DNA from: Rhyzopertha dominica | Lineage: Eukaryota > Arthropoda > Insecta > Coleoptera > Bostrichidae | Length of the DNA stretch: 64,000 nt | Direction of reading: 5' to 3' | Assembly: GCA_025024175.1 (NCBI GenBank) | Contig: QCXZ01000041.1 | Span: forward strand, 50,525,786 to 50,589,785 | Shown: piece after piece, positions 27,001 to 40,000 of the stretch | Numbering within the stretch: position 1 is the stretch's first letter | How the letters are laid out: every line of letters starts with the position of its first letter | Notes under the pieces: generated by a model | Database searches by the model: none | What the model saw: the letters and a program-made list of their open reading frames with translations, nothing else | Told to the model about the DNA's origin: nothing | Program-made: the position numbers and the translations under genes

Positions 27001-30000
27001 TTGTCGTGAGGAACTTTCTCGAAAGGTTTCGGTAATACAGGTTTCTCCTCTGGAGATGGNGTTCTANCATGTTCCTGCTGGGATGCATGTTCACTGTCCG
27101 TCCAAGCTGGGATATAGAGGGAGCCCCTTCGTTCCACACTACCTTCCATGCCAAGAGTTTCAGCTATCATGAACACATGTTAAACATTATGTGAATCAAT
27201 ATGTAATTATCTTACAGTCAACGTTGATGGTTCTGGTTTTCCTGATAGCTCCCCTAACGGACATCTTCCTCTTCAGATAGCGACCCCTTCTGGCTCCATG
27301 TGGGGCCATCAGCAGGGAAGATTTAGCAGACAATGATTTCATCAAGTGCTCGTCCAAGTATTGATGCACTTGAGGATTGAGTTCTAAACGAAAAAGTCTA
27401 ATGAAACTGCTTCAATTAGCAGGCATCAAAGTATACATACTGTCAGGCAATCCCTCTTCCTGACAACCCAAGAAACTAAGGTTGGTAACGCAGCTTGTGC
27501 TCAAGAAGTCACTGAGATTTCCTAAGGTGACTCTTGTTCCGTTAATATAACCAGATTTTAACTTCTTCATTGTGGTAATCATGGCATAAGGGATCCTTCC
27601 ATTTTCTGGAAATCGTGTGAGCAAATCTGAATTTCCCTACTGTTTATAGTTGGGAAAGCATGCAGGAAATTATGTAAGGAATTACCTAATAAATTATTGG
27701 TAGCGATCAAAATTACCGTTGGCCTGCCAAGCATATGCCGCCAGCTCATTGTTAGAAATGCAATGTTTGTTGTTAAAGTGTCTGCCAGTAAAGCAACGTC
27801 GTACGATGTGTAATACTCGTCCGTGTCAAAATTCTACAGCACCCTCCACGAATTAACGAACAACATGCAACACAGCACAAGGATTCACATGAAAATCAGT
27901 TCGAAAACGTAGAGCAAGGTCAAAAATTATAGGGAAAACCGCAACAATAAACAACAGAAAAAAACCTTCCCAAAATAGTTGCACCAAACACAATTTTGCC
28001 AAAACACACACAAATGGAAAGCCACTTTAAAAAACTCTCACTTATACCTAAATGTATGTCTCGACAGGCTATAGTGACTAAAGGACGTCCCAGCATGTTT
28101 TGCCAGCTAGACTTCAAGAAGTTAATCTCACTCTTGCATATGTCAATCATGAGTTCATAATCGGTAGCGATATAATTTCGAGACATGTCCGTAAACTAAC
28201 CACAACAGAAAGAAATTAAAAAATAAAACAAGGTACAAAAGAGAAAACAGATTTTCGGTGTTACCTGCGGAGTGAAGGCAAAAATTTTATCACCCATCGC
28301 GTACAACTTGCTAGTGCTGAGGATCCCCACGTCCCTGGACTTCCTGCCGGATAAGCCCAACTTTCTGTTGCGGCCCAGGTAAGTGTACAAGTGAGAGAGA
28401 ACCCTGGCAGGCTGGACTTCGATTGGAGCCACCTCGGCTATCGTTTGGACCATTATGTCGTGTTCGGCCAGTTTGTCTCTTATATTATTGTCTTCTGCTA
28501 GTATTACAACCTGCACGACTACGTCTGGTTTCTTCTCAGAACACAGCCTGCGGTTCAGAGGGTCTAGCTCTCCCGGGGCCAAAAATCCCTGAAATATTTG
28601 GTTTGAAAGGACGAATTTGCTTTAAAATGAAACCAATATAAGATGTTAGAATACCGACAACAAACAATGCTCTCTCAAGAAGCTGAAATTTTAAATTACT
28701 CAATGATACAACTAAAACTTTATCTTATGTAGCAAAAAATGGCGAAATTGAGAAATATTGAGTGTTTTTCAATGTGAAAGATTCTTAAAAAAATGCACTT
28801 ACTTCTTGAAGTAATTTACCAACAATATATAGTGACTGGGCCCATAGAAACGGACACAAACCCAGTGCAATCCTTTCCTGGCTTCCCGGATCTCTATACT
28901 CAGCAGGAACAAATTCAGCAGGTACTGAGTACAATTCGGGAACTAAACGAATACCATCCTCTGTTCGTATCATAATCTAAACGACATTACAAAAGTCAAC
29001 AAAAAATGAACACGATAAAGCAGTTTTCATACTTCTTCCAACTGCTCGGTGTACTCTAGGGCCGCATCTTTGTTGCCTTGGAAACAATAATCAATAATTA
29101 AATAGCAGAAGAACAAAGGCCATTCACATTCAATGTTTTCGAACATTCTAAGTTCCCATGGTTCATAGTATAATCGTTTCGAGTCCTAATGAAAAAAAAT
29201 TGTAAAGGGAGATTCGACAAATTTTGATATACTGACCTCCTTTGCAGTTTTATATCCATCACGTAAAAACCTTTTGCAACCGTACCTCCCCTGCAGCTTG
29301 TCGGTGATTGCGTTTCTTGTCACTGAAATTAGGTTGGGATCATCCACGGCGAATGCCGGAAAACTAATGACAGACAGCAAACCACTGTCTATTTCTTTGG
29401 AGCTGGACTCCCTCGGCAGCATGGACTGCAAAACAGCTTGACATTTTTGTGCCTCATCTGCCAAAACATGTATAACGCTGTAAGGTCCCCCTCTAGCACC
29501 AAATAAATCCAATTCATTCATTGCTTCCAAGGCGGCTTTGGCCATTCCAATTGAGGAAGCATTTAATTCCGGTAAGCCATGGTTGGTTTTGTCTCCACGT
29601 TCCCAGATACCATAATCAGGAGTGCAGTAGGCACATTCAATGTAAAACACTAAGTTTTGGATGAATGCTACTTCGTCTAAGGTAAAAATTACCTGTAGAC
29701 CGCTAGCTGTCATTTGCGCTAAGATCAAAAGGTACAAAGATATGGCATCNATTTGTAAATGACCCCATTCGTTGTCTCCAACAACAATCTGACGTGTTTG
29801 GGAAGAATACTTTGCGTGAAGTGAATCTAACGGATTCTGGGTCATCTTGAACCGCTCGACTTTGTCTTTCTGTTGCATCATCGCCATCAACAATCCTCGC
29901 ATTAGTTTAACACACGACTGCTCAAGCTCGTATGTCTTAGCACGATCCTCGTCTTGGTCTGCCATTTTCTTGTAGGCCATCGACAGACCCCAGACCGAGA

Positions 30001-30217
30001 GAATGCAATACACATTGTCTCTGATCCATGCGTGACTGTTGTCTGGGCTGGCCGGAAACAGCCCCGTTACAGGATTTTGATGTTCCATGATTACCTTGTG
30101 TACTATGCGTTGGTAATAGTCCAAACGGACGCCAGAGTTGCTCCTGCTACGCATTCTTTTGTGGTGAAAGCTCCTGGACAGGTTGGTATCGGTGCTAACT
30201 AAACTTAAAAACGACAT
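24088..30217 (-). CDS. PhKalpha: Phosphorylase b kinase regulatory subunit alpha
   Basis: Fourteen exon positions: 29237-30217, 29033-29185, 28803-28976, 28265-28588, then either 28048-28195 or 27686-27833, then 27441-27626, 27216-27383, 26852-27163, 25269-25630, 25052-25215, 24940-24992, 24729-24884, 24420-24677, 24088-24315. With one alternative exon, and one surplus base in 25269-25630 discounted, this gives 1,221 residues, nearly the human PHKA1 length. The N-terminal glucoamylase-like domain is strong ([47 protein letters not shown] region). The C-terminal half has [26 protein letters not shown] and DSAPSG.YGTMTY. The protein ends in CTIS, a CaaX-type prenylation box as in vertebrate alpha subunits. 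The family restrains the gamma kinase subunit and is relieved by phosphorylation and calcium, controlling glycogen breakdown. Start: ATG at 30217 used; an in-frame ATG 21 codons later (MRSRSNSG) matches the usual start and may be the true one. Confidence 0.95.
25340..25343 (-). other. One-base frameshift in phosphorylase kinase exon 9
   Basis: The reading frame runs through [16 protein letters not shown] and then needs one base fewer to continue as [11 protein letters not shown] and RTEPQLF, the conserved continuation. Three Ns lie within 80 bases (25270, 25279, 25306), so a consensus error is more likely than a real mutation. Confidence 0.75.
25690..26178. repeat. Minisatellite in phosphorylase kinase intron 8, first part
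   Basis: Roughly 93-bp higher units built from a shorter submotif close to GAACAGATGAACTAGTGAA, with the punctuating phrase AAATTATCGAACTCTATA. The copies are imperfect. The submotif is also seen weakly in the intron at 24330-24400, suggesting local spread. Confidence 0.85.
26179..26615. mobile_element. 437-bp insertion inside the intronic minisatellite
   Basis: This block has no minisatellite motif and interrupts the array exactly within the phrase CTCTATAGAAC. CTATA occurs on both sides (26174-26178 and 26616-26620), consistent with a 5-bp target duplication. Its ends share inverted words (GGCGG... and ATAAACAGTACTT near each end in opposite orientation), suggesting a degenerate non-autonomous DNA transposon. 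No coding capacity is seen. Confidence 0.5.
26616..26820. repeat. Minisatellite in phosphorylase kinase intron 8, second part
   Basis: Continuation of the GAACAGGTGAACTAGTGAAT-type repeat after the 437-bp insertion. Copies here are more diverged than in the first part. Confidence 0.75.
27686..27833 (-). other. Alternative exon 5b of phosphorylase kinase alpha
   Basis: 148 bases reading NFDTDEYY ... [12 protein letters not shown] ... NNLL, with acceptor GCTGTAG and donor GTAATT. It matches exon 5a in length and phase. Either exon joins to 27441-27626, whose acceptor (AAATTCAG) leaves the dinucleotide needed to complete an Asp codon in both isoforms. Confidence 0.85.
28048..28195 (-). other. 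Alternative exon 5a of phosphorylase kinase alpha
   Basis: 148 bases, entered in phase 0 and left in phase 1, reading FTDMSRNY ... [12 protein letters not shown] ... IHL. It is homologous to exon 5b (27686-27833): same length, same phases, about 18 of 50 residues identical, including the shared W..MLGRP core. 148 is not a multiple of three, so using both exons or neither shifts the frame. Confidence 0.85.
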
Positions 30218-31059
30218 TGTGACACCATAATGTCATGTAAAAGTCACCAGATGGTTGCTGGAAGAGTGATAATAAGCAAATTTTATAACGTGCAGAATGA
30301 AATAGAGCACAAATCGTCCAATTAATCTGCTTGGCAAGATAAAGATGACATTAATTATAGGTTAAGGGTTACTGACAGCTGTCAACGAAAATGACGTAAC
30401 TGCGGTACATTTGAACTACTTTGGGAAAATATCGCACCGAAATATTACAGCAAACGCATATTCTCGTGTAAATTCTTAATGTACTTACTGTTCGTGTGTT
30501 GTAAAGTTCACTAGTTACGCTCTAAATTGAAAGTAAATGGTCAGGTACACTAAAAGATTGTGGGTCATTTGTACCATTGTAACCATAGAGAAGAATGTGG
30601 AAGAATAGATTGCGCCGTCCAATAATAATTGTAAATTAAACGAGAATACGTTAATGTGACGTTTAGCCAATACTGTCATATAAAATAATACCTAGTTTTA
30701 CCATATTTAAGTTAAGTTTGGTTGTAATCTAAACTGTTATCATAAGTTGTCAAATTGAAAGCGAACGTTGATCTCTACTCAACTATTCCTCTTCTCTTTG
30801 GTGCAACCATAGAGTTTATGATACAAATGGATAACGATCTCTCGAGTTTTAAAGAAATAGAAAAAGCAACATCAGATATCTTACTATTAAAAAGACATTA
30901 TACGAAATCGTGTTTATTAAAATAAACGCCTATCAAATACTCGTCTACTTAACACTAAATTAAATAACACAAAACGGTATCAAAATCACACGTCAGTCAC
31001 ACTATCACATGCGCATATTTGCGTTATGCGAGGTATCACAACGAAACCTCGCAACGCGT
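30218..31059. other. Intergenic DNA between phosphorylase kinase and arylsulfatase
   Basis: Must hold the phosphorylase kinase promoter near 30218-30500 (minus strand) and the arylsulfatase 3' UTR near 30910-31059. An AATAAA on the minus strand lies at 30913-30918. Otherwise AT-rich without recognised features. Confidence 0.6.
30913..30918 (-). terminator. Polyadenylation signal of arylsulfatase gene
   Basis: AATAAA on the minus strand, about 140 bases beyond the TAG stop at 31060-31062. Confidence 0.5.
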
Positions 31060-34000
31060 CTATTCTACTGATCTAAGGGCTTCTTTGAAGGAACTACGTA
31101 TCGACAACTCTCTCTCTTCGAACATCTGGGGCTTCGCCGTCATGGAGACCGTCGTGGGATCCCCCGGTTCTTCAAACATGGAGCTGGGTCTACTGCTCTT
31201 TTGCCTGCTCCTGCTTCTTAGACCTAACAGGATGACGATGACGAGAAGGCAGGCCATGCAGGCGGCGGAGATGAGACCTATGGCTAGAGGAGACAGTAAT
31301 CTCGGTGCAAGCGGTTGTTTCTTAACATCCTCCCAGTCTTGCCAGTTGGTCCACGTGTTGTTGTAGAGGGCGGGATCGGCGTTCGCGTCCCTAGGAACGT
31401 TTCTAGGTTTTAAGGCAGTTTTTCTGTATTTCTCTATCGTTTGTTCCATGTCTTCCATCATATCTGGATGTCGAGAAGCCAAATTAACTCGTTCGCACGG
31501 ATCGTTGCTTAAATCGAACAAACATGGCGATTTGGTCGAAACGCATTCCTCAGCGCCCTCTACCAGGTCCCCGCACCTTACTTGAGCATCACCACGAAGG
31601 CGCGTCAGTTTTTCCGCATTTAATAACCGCACGCTGAAGTGATCTGTACCGATTTCCGTCTTTTCCTTAATTTGTCGGTAGGTGTTAAGTCCGGCGATCG
31701 CGCTGGCCGTTTCTGACGACAGGACGGCTTCAGCATCGTATCGGTAGATGTCGCTTTTGCCGGGTGATCCGTACCAGCCGTCTTTTTTTCCTTCAGTGGT
31801 GCTTCCCGTTAGATACTTCCAGTTGTCTTTTCTTAGAGCGGCATAATTGTCTTCGTCATCGATGTTGTAGACCATTTCGGCGCGGGGGCTGGTCAGGTTT
31901 TCGGAAATCGCTGGCCACATGTCGATTCCGTCTATTTCTCCCAGTTCTGACTTATCAAGGCCTGTAATTTCGTAGAGCGTTTTGAAGATATGCTTGGTTT
32001 ATTGTCTAGAAGCTGATGGATGGATGTTGTGAAAGCAGCAGTGGTATAGGAAAGCAACGATGGGAAATATTTACAGATGCTGAATGACCTAATAATAGAC
32101 CTACACTAAATTGATTATGTGATTGGATCTGTACTGTATTTCTTATTAAACTGTGCTATATTTTGTGGAAAAAAATGTACTTTCTCTTTTTAAAAGTCGA
32201 ATACTAATCGAGGCACAGTCCTTCGATTTTTAAAAAAGTCCTAATTTTCAGTGTTTACTGTTTCCCGTTGAGTAATGTCGAAATTACGTGTTTTTTGCTA
32301 TATCTTAGTAAGTATTTGATTTACAAAGATGGATTTGATTTCATCGTGTATCAGATTTAATCTGTTTAAAAAAAGAAGTTTGCACTGTCTATAAAAGTTG
32401 CGAAAACTATCACGATAGACCTACAGAACGATAGATCTGCGCAAATTCCTAATCGTAAATAACTAATTATGTATAAAAAGCGCCGGGAAAGCATGAATTA
32501 TTCATGAAGATCGTTAATTAAGTAATTATAAGACTACCTACCTGCCGCAGTGTAGAACGTGGGCAACCAATCGGATATGTGCATCAAATTATTAGAGACC
32601 CTTTGGGGTTTTTTGATTAGGGAGCTCCAAATTGCCGCGACTCCTCTTGTTGCTCCTTCCCAAGCGGAATTTTTCATCTATAAAAGAACCTAGCGTCAAT
32701 TCACATTTAGAATTAGTCACTAACGACACTAAAATTTGAATTAAATAGCTAATTTGGGGATTATGACGTCCAAACTTTTATTCGTGGGAGAATACGTTAG
32801 TATCTCGAATAAAACAACGACATTTTCTTGCAATGCTTTAATTAATTGTAACAAATCACGAACAAACCGCACCGCGATTGATAAATCATTTCCATTCACT
32901 AGAATGACGTGTTTACGTATTTATGGTTAATTATACTGGGAAATGCGTGTCATTTTCTTGCAACTTGCAGGTAGCCCCGATTGTTAGTTGTTTTGCTGAG
33001 TAATAGTTCAAAATACGGAATATCTTAAGTTTCTCAGTGCTGTGATAGCAACAAATGTACTCTAAGGGTTGTTAACGACTCGGCGATGGGCTACTATATT
33101 TTAAGGTTGAAGATGTCAAGCCCCAAGTAGAAAAAGGAATAGTAGGACACACACTGATGAGGAAATATTCAAAGCTCGAGTTTTCTTGAAAGTTTTTACC
33201 GTAACAATAAAACTATAGCTGTATGAAGCGTCAACGATTTCTTTGATGGGCAAGTCTAGCAGCAACCACTGGTTTACAAGGAGTGGAATGAACATTGAGT
33301 TTAAGATGGACGGACAATAATATTAAATACATATTGTCAAGAAAGGTTAGATTTCATATTATTGCTGAAGATGGATTTACCTGTTCAATCAGCAAACGTT
33401 GGTTTAATAATGGGTGAATTTAAATACTTAAGACTTGGACCACATACAACACAGACTGTTTATATGCCAGGACAAATAAAATTTGATAGAAGCCAAAACA
33501 AGAATTTGCTTTACACGGAAAATTTTTATTTAGTTGTTATGGTAACAATTATGATGTTTTATAGACAAGCTATAAAATTTTGGCATCCAAAAGTTTAAAG
33601 GTGACAAAACTGTATGAGAAAAAGCTTAATTTTGATAAAACTTAGTTTCGATCAGTTACTAAAAGTATACAGGATACGAAATTAAAAATCCAACCCAAAA
33701 TACATTTGCAGAGGTAACATTAATAACTGATCATCGTCTTAAAAAAATATAAAACTTAGGGAGCTGAATAAATTCGTAAATTTTGACATAAACTTCAATC
33801 ATTTGCTTTAAGTAAATTCGGTATTGTAAAACAAATTTTATTTTTGACAAATGTTTATTCAATAACATTAATGTAATAAATGCTCAAAATGTTGCCCTTC
33901 GCTGTTTTCACAAGCTTAAACCGTGCCCAAAACGATCTTTTAACATGCATTAACATTTCTGGAGTGATGGATCTACATGCATCACGTATTTTATTTTCTA

Positions 34001-37000
34001 AATGTTCTACACTTTCAATGGGTGTTTGGTATACTTGTTCTTTTACCATTCCCCACAGAAAAAATCCAAAGGCGTAAGGTCCGGACTTCTCGGTGGCCAA
34101 GGATGAATTGAACCTCTTCCTATCCATCGGTTAGGCAAAACCAAATCAAGATGATTTCGCACTATTCTATGATAGTGCTTTATCTTGTTGGAATCATAGA
34201 TCTTGTCTTACTTGTAAATTTACATTTTGGAGAAGTACCGGTAAAATGTTTCTTAAAACATTTAGATAAGTATTGCCGTTTAAACTATCGCGAAAAAAAT
34301 AAGGCCCTACAATTTGATTCCCCAATATTCTGCACCAGACATTCGTCGAGTAGATAGTTTGAAAATGTCCTTGAAAATCTTGCTTCATCTGAGAAGTAAA
34401 TGTCATAAAATCTTACATTCAAATTTTGGTGTTCCCGAAAAAGTTACAAAAAGCCAGTCTTTTAGGATAATCTGTCTCCTTTAAGGCCTGAACCAATTGC
34501 AAGCGATAAGGATGAAATTGATTGCCTTTAATTATTCGGTGTACTGAAGACAGACTAATACCGGTTGCTCTTGAGACTACCCTTTGACTAATATGAGGAT
34601 TTTCGTCAATCATTTCCAATATTCTAATTTCATTGTCAGGGCCTGTTGGTGTTCTTTCTCTTGACTTTTTCAGTGGTGGCCAGATTGTCCTTGAAGTTAA
34701 TTCAAGTCTCCTGAAAATTGTATCGGCAGGAGCTCTTCTATTTGGAAAACGTTGTCTGTATAAACGGACAGCAGCGAAAGCATTTTTCTTGAATTCACCA
34801 TAAATCAAAATCATATCTGTTTTTTCATCATTTGAATACATTTTGATTTTTAATAAATACAGTGACAGGCACCATAGCGCATAGCCGTCATGGATTCCCA
34901 ATTTATTTTTAAAATAATACCATTATGTAAAATAACCACATTGGCTATGATAATGTATTTTGGGTTGCATTAATTAATTTCGTCAGGGTCATTATCATTC
35001 GTGGTTAAACGAAAAGATGAGATGTTAAAAATTACTTCATTTTGGGATTCTACGTCAAATTTCAACGTAATTTTCATCGGCATACTTCATCCTCAAACTC
35101 AATAGTCTTCTTTAAAAAAATTCGTTCAACTTACCCCCCTCAGAGGATAGTTCGACCCGTGGTTCGCGTGGATCCCCCAAGTCTGCGCCCCGTTGTCCGA
35201 CATGAAGACGACTATCGAGTTGTCCAGCATCCTGGTCTCCCTCAGCGCCGCCATGACCTTCCCCACGCTCTTGTCGAGCATGGACACCATGGCCGCGTAT
35301 ATCCTGCGCTCGGGGTCGGCTATGTGGGCGAATTTGGCTATCTCTTCATCGGGCGCCTGCAGGGGGTCGTAGTCGTTGCCCGTGTGGGGCGCCAGGTGCG
35401 CCAGGTACATGAACATGGGCCTGGAGGTGTCGTGCTCGCGGATCAGCTTGACGGCCTCCTCGGTGAAGAGGGTCGTGGAGTATTTACCCTTGGCGTCCCA
35501 GTCGACGGTCATGTTGCGGCGCATGTCGTAGCCCTTCTCGGAAGTGAACTGGAAACGATGGATTTACGATTAAATTCGAAAATAAATCCAGATCCATTTA
35601 TGCCCAATACGATAAATAAGTAGAATGTATAGCTTAATTTTTGTTTGCGTCATACTCGCAATTCATTTGAACAAACTCATTTATTTACTCGAATTTTATG
35701 CAAAGTACAAAGTTTACCAGCTGAGGTTACAGCAATAAATATGGTACGACAACAAGCTGTCGACTTTACAGTTTGATTAGAGCTTTAAAAACATGTTCTT
35801 GACAAGAAAGTGATAAAAAACGAAACAACTTTGTGTACAAAATGGCCATATAAATGTGGACATAATAGCCATAAACGTTTTATATATACTTGCTGCCACG
35901 ATATTTGAACTATCGTAAAACTAAAGGCAAGGACCCGAACTTCTCAATAGAAGAATTAGGGTGTCTACGGCAGCACGCCGGCATAGTTCGGACTGAAATA
36001 ATTCTACGATCCGTTCTGCAAACCACAAAACAGCTGTGATANCTTATACATCCGAAAAATATGGATCGTACGGTTTATTTTTAATATTAAAAATGTGAAT
36101 ATTTAAAGGGACCGCCAAAACGCAAATATACGGGCCGTGACGTCAGGTGTCTTGTAANTGGCCGTTTGTTTACATCTGGGGTCAGCGCGTCACGCGTCTG
36201 CCTCAGCCCGTCAATTTATCAGTTTGTTGTTTGCGTTCATTTTGTGACAAGAGAATTAAAATACGCCAAGAAAAAGTATGAAATACTTATGAGTTATGAC
36301 TGTACAGCGACGAGCGGTTTAACGCGGCGGAGATGAGAAACGTAAAAGCAACAGCGTAAGTGAATGTTTTATCAAATTAACGTAGCATTGATAATTTGAT
36401 CACAGTGGGTTGTTGGAAACAAACAATTTTTATAAACATAAAAATGTACCCTAAACTTGGCATTTTAGAGGTCAGAATAAATATAATTACTATAACATTT
36501 CCCTCTATCAACTTAAAACGCATATAATTTTCCATATCCTCTTTAAGCTATAACAAAACGAAAACTGAATGGTAAACACTTATAACCCCAAAAAGAATAA
36601 TAAAACTTACAGTAAGAATTAAGATGATCTTCACAACAGAAAAACAAACTTTGCGATTTCGGCATATCACGTCTAGGGGCCTTAAACAACTTTTTCATAC
36701 GTTGATAATCTCGAGGAACGGTTACAAAAATTTTGTTAGCTGTACTGACTGAAGTACTTTTATAACCATGAACAAAACAACACTTGTTTTGTTTTCCATG
36801 CATAATAGATGCTTGTAAAACTACACAAATCACTTTTTGGTGCGACCTCTTAAACCATCCTTTCAATAAGCACCACACAAAAGCTTTTCTAATACAAGAA
36901 TGATACTACACCATTAAACAAAACAGCACGCTCCTCGGTAATGTTTACATGACGCTTGACGTCACGAGTTGAATAACCTTGGAGGTTCTTCGTCTTTGAC

Positions 37001-40000
37001 AAAGATTACAGGTGTAATCGAAACGTCAGACTATTAACTTTTTGTCAGTGTTTTCAAGAGACAGCGATCTATCCGACAAAATATTATGTTATATTATGGA
37101 CGCTGAAAGCATTCACCCTCGTATTGGAGAGAAGCGTTTTGGCTTACATATTCTACCCATCTTAATAATAATGCACCCAGCCAGATGCTAAGAGCTTCGC
37201 TTGATAATAATAATTATTATCAGTTTCAGAGTGTGTCATATAATATGTGAAAACCTTGGGAAAGTTCCAACTTTATCCACATTGATGAACTCCAGGTACC
37301 TCTGGCCCTGGACAAAAATGATGCTGTCGTCGTTTTTTAAATACCGGAAGAACAACCGCCTAAATCGACTGAACGGGTCTCATGCTCATCTAATAAGGAA
37401 AACTATATACGATTTTTTTGAAAGCAAAATAGCTCCCACAATGGAAACGGTGCATCAAAAATTAATCGAAAATGAAATGGTGGAATTCTCCCAACGAACC
37501 TTAAGAAGATTCATCAAGGAAATGGGTTTTNATGTTANAAAGATTGAAAAACAAAATGTTTTAATGGAAATTGAAATAATTACAAAATGGCGTCGCAAAT
37601 ATTTGAAGGAAATTCAATAGTATAGAAAACAAAGAAAATCGTCCAATTTTTAAAATTTATTTGACACCTACGATACAGCTAAAATTTTCGAAGGTATTGC
37701 TCATTTGGCCTACCTCGAATTAGATAAGAGGACAGCAGCTTAAATTTTTCAAACGAGGAAATCGTTTGGAACTATTCCCGATGGCAGAAGTAATCGAATT
37801 TGAGTATGATATTTTTTGTCAGTTGTGTATTAAGAATATACATACATCTTGTTATAGTCAGAGGAAGAACAGAAATTTATCACACATGGAACCCTGAATT
37901 TATAATAATATTTAAAATACAAAGATTGCAAACAATTTGTTGTACTACTATTCAACAAACAACATTCAACTTACTGTGGCATGCACCGTATGCTGGTAGT
38001 AATCCTGCAGCCCCTGCCAGTACCCAAAGTGCGTGTCAAACCCTCTGTATGTGGGAGTGTACTCTTTTCTGAAGAATCCGAGATGCCACTTTCCTATAGC
38101 GTGGGTCGTGTATCCGTTCCTCTTTAGATGCTGCGGTAGCAAGGTCTCGTTTAGCGGCAGTCCCCAAGGTTCAGGTTCAAGTATGACGAGGTGTTGCATG
38201 CCTGAAACAAGAAGAGGTGCTTTCGATTTCATTTATGACACAACGAGTGTTAAGGACACAGTGCTCTCTGCCATGGTTCCCTTAGAGTTGTGTGAATTTC
38301 CACAATATAACATTATTTAGTATTTAGTTTCATTTCGCATACTAGATATTGCAAGAAAATGAAAAATTTAAATTTTGGAGATACACGTGATTTAAACTAC
38401 GTACAGTGTACATTAAGACAAAGTATACAAACAAAAAGGCTAGATGTCAAAAATAAAAATGCAGGGTAATTAAATAAATAAATAAATAAAAACTGAAATC
38501 CTAAAATCTATATTTCAAAGCGAAAGCAAAAACCAGTTGAAATTTAAAGAGCTACATCTGTCACATATTTAAAAAAGATAGGCATGCTTAGAATACCACT
38601 AAGGAAATAACACTGTGTGCTCGATATAACTAATTTTAAAATACTCTACTATTTTCTGGTACAATCTCGAATGTAAAACGCACTTGTATGGGCTAGTATC
38701 TGCAAAACCATTATCAAAGAAGAGATCTCTAAAAATAATGTATGAGAAAAACCACTTATGTATTAATACAGAAATAAATTATCAAATTTAAACGTACCTT
38801 AAATCAAGAAAAGAGGACAAAAACTAAGCTAGAGGGATATTTTTAGACAGTTACGAAATCTGAACAATCTACAAACTGTCACTTCTCTCGATTCTTAATC
38901 ATTCAAGAAGTTTTTACTCGACAAAAGTTTTTCGGTCTCATTTTCGGTCGCCCTTGAACTCATAATACCCCAAAATATACAGTAGCATTGAGGACCAATC
39001 TGTAACAATGTGTAGCTTGAAAAAAACTAAATCCGTGTCTCGTATAATAATAACTGCCTTAGAACGACCTTGCCTGAGCAGCAATTTATTATTTATGCAG
39101 CTGAAAGAACTCGGAATTTTGGCAAGTCATAGGTATTCGATTGTATAGATAGAGATTTTGGAAAGATTACTAATGCACTATAGGTTTTTGTCTTCTATAG
39201 CCTAGAAAACGTGATTCTTTTCTACAGACATTTTTTGGTACTTTTTGTGAGGTCTTGCATCAAAAATTGGTTGAATTGCAGTTTTAAAACATCGACTGTC
39301 ATTTAATAACAACATAATAACAGAATAATTGCTCATTGTTTTTAGTGTTACATTTTTAGCCGGTATTATTTCTTATCAAACGACAATAATCATTTCCTTG
39401 GCAGTGCCCTCATTATCCTATTACTTCAAACGGCTAACGTGTAAGAATGCTTTTTTTTTAAATCACAACTTTTACCCGACACACAATGACAAAGTACATA
39501 CGTTATAATTAATACTAAATGAGTATAATATGCGAGTAAGTAAGCGTGATTTGTAAAAGTCAATCGTTTGTTTGATTTATTATATGGTAATGGTTGTAAT
39601 GCCCATTTGAATTAGATTACCTTCGGTACAAGGAATATAGTACGTTGAGTAGTGTTGTAATAGCATAGGTGCAATTAAAAGATCACACACTTTAGCACAA
39701 TCTTATTGTTATTTTGACTATATCGATTTAAAAAGTGCCTATTTTGAGACGATTGAAACATATCATTATTATTTATATTTGTAAACATGTTGTTATTTTT
39801 GTTATCAAATTTTGCTTTTTTGCCATTAACATTAAGTTCTTGTTAAATCTGCAGATGTCTCTTCTTGCAAGAAGTGACTGGTACCAGTAGAACCCTGGAT
39901 TTTCCTTGCAATGCCTATGTTTCTATAAACCTTTATTGCAGCCTACAGCATCGAGTACTTCGACCACATGGATAAAATTGCATACTTCTTCCAATTTAAG

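Noticed and set aside
33362..33598. Plus-strand open frame of 78 codons
   Set aside because: Not recognised. It sits in an intron just outside the mariner element and has no splice or start support.
35042..35623. Plus-strand open frame of 193 codons opposite an arylsulfatase exon
   Set aside because: It is the antisense shadow of the conserved exon 35135-35548; its residue pattern (many R, V, H, G) is what GC-rich antisense gives.
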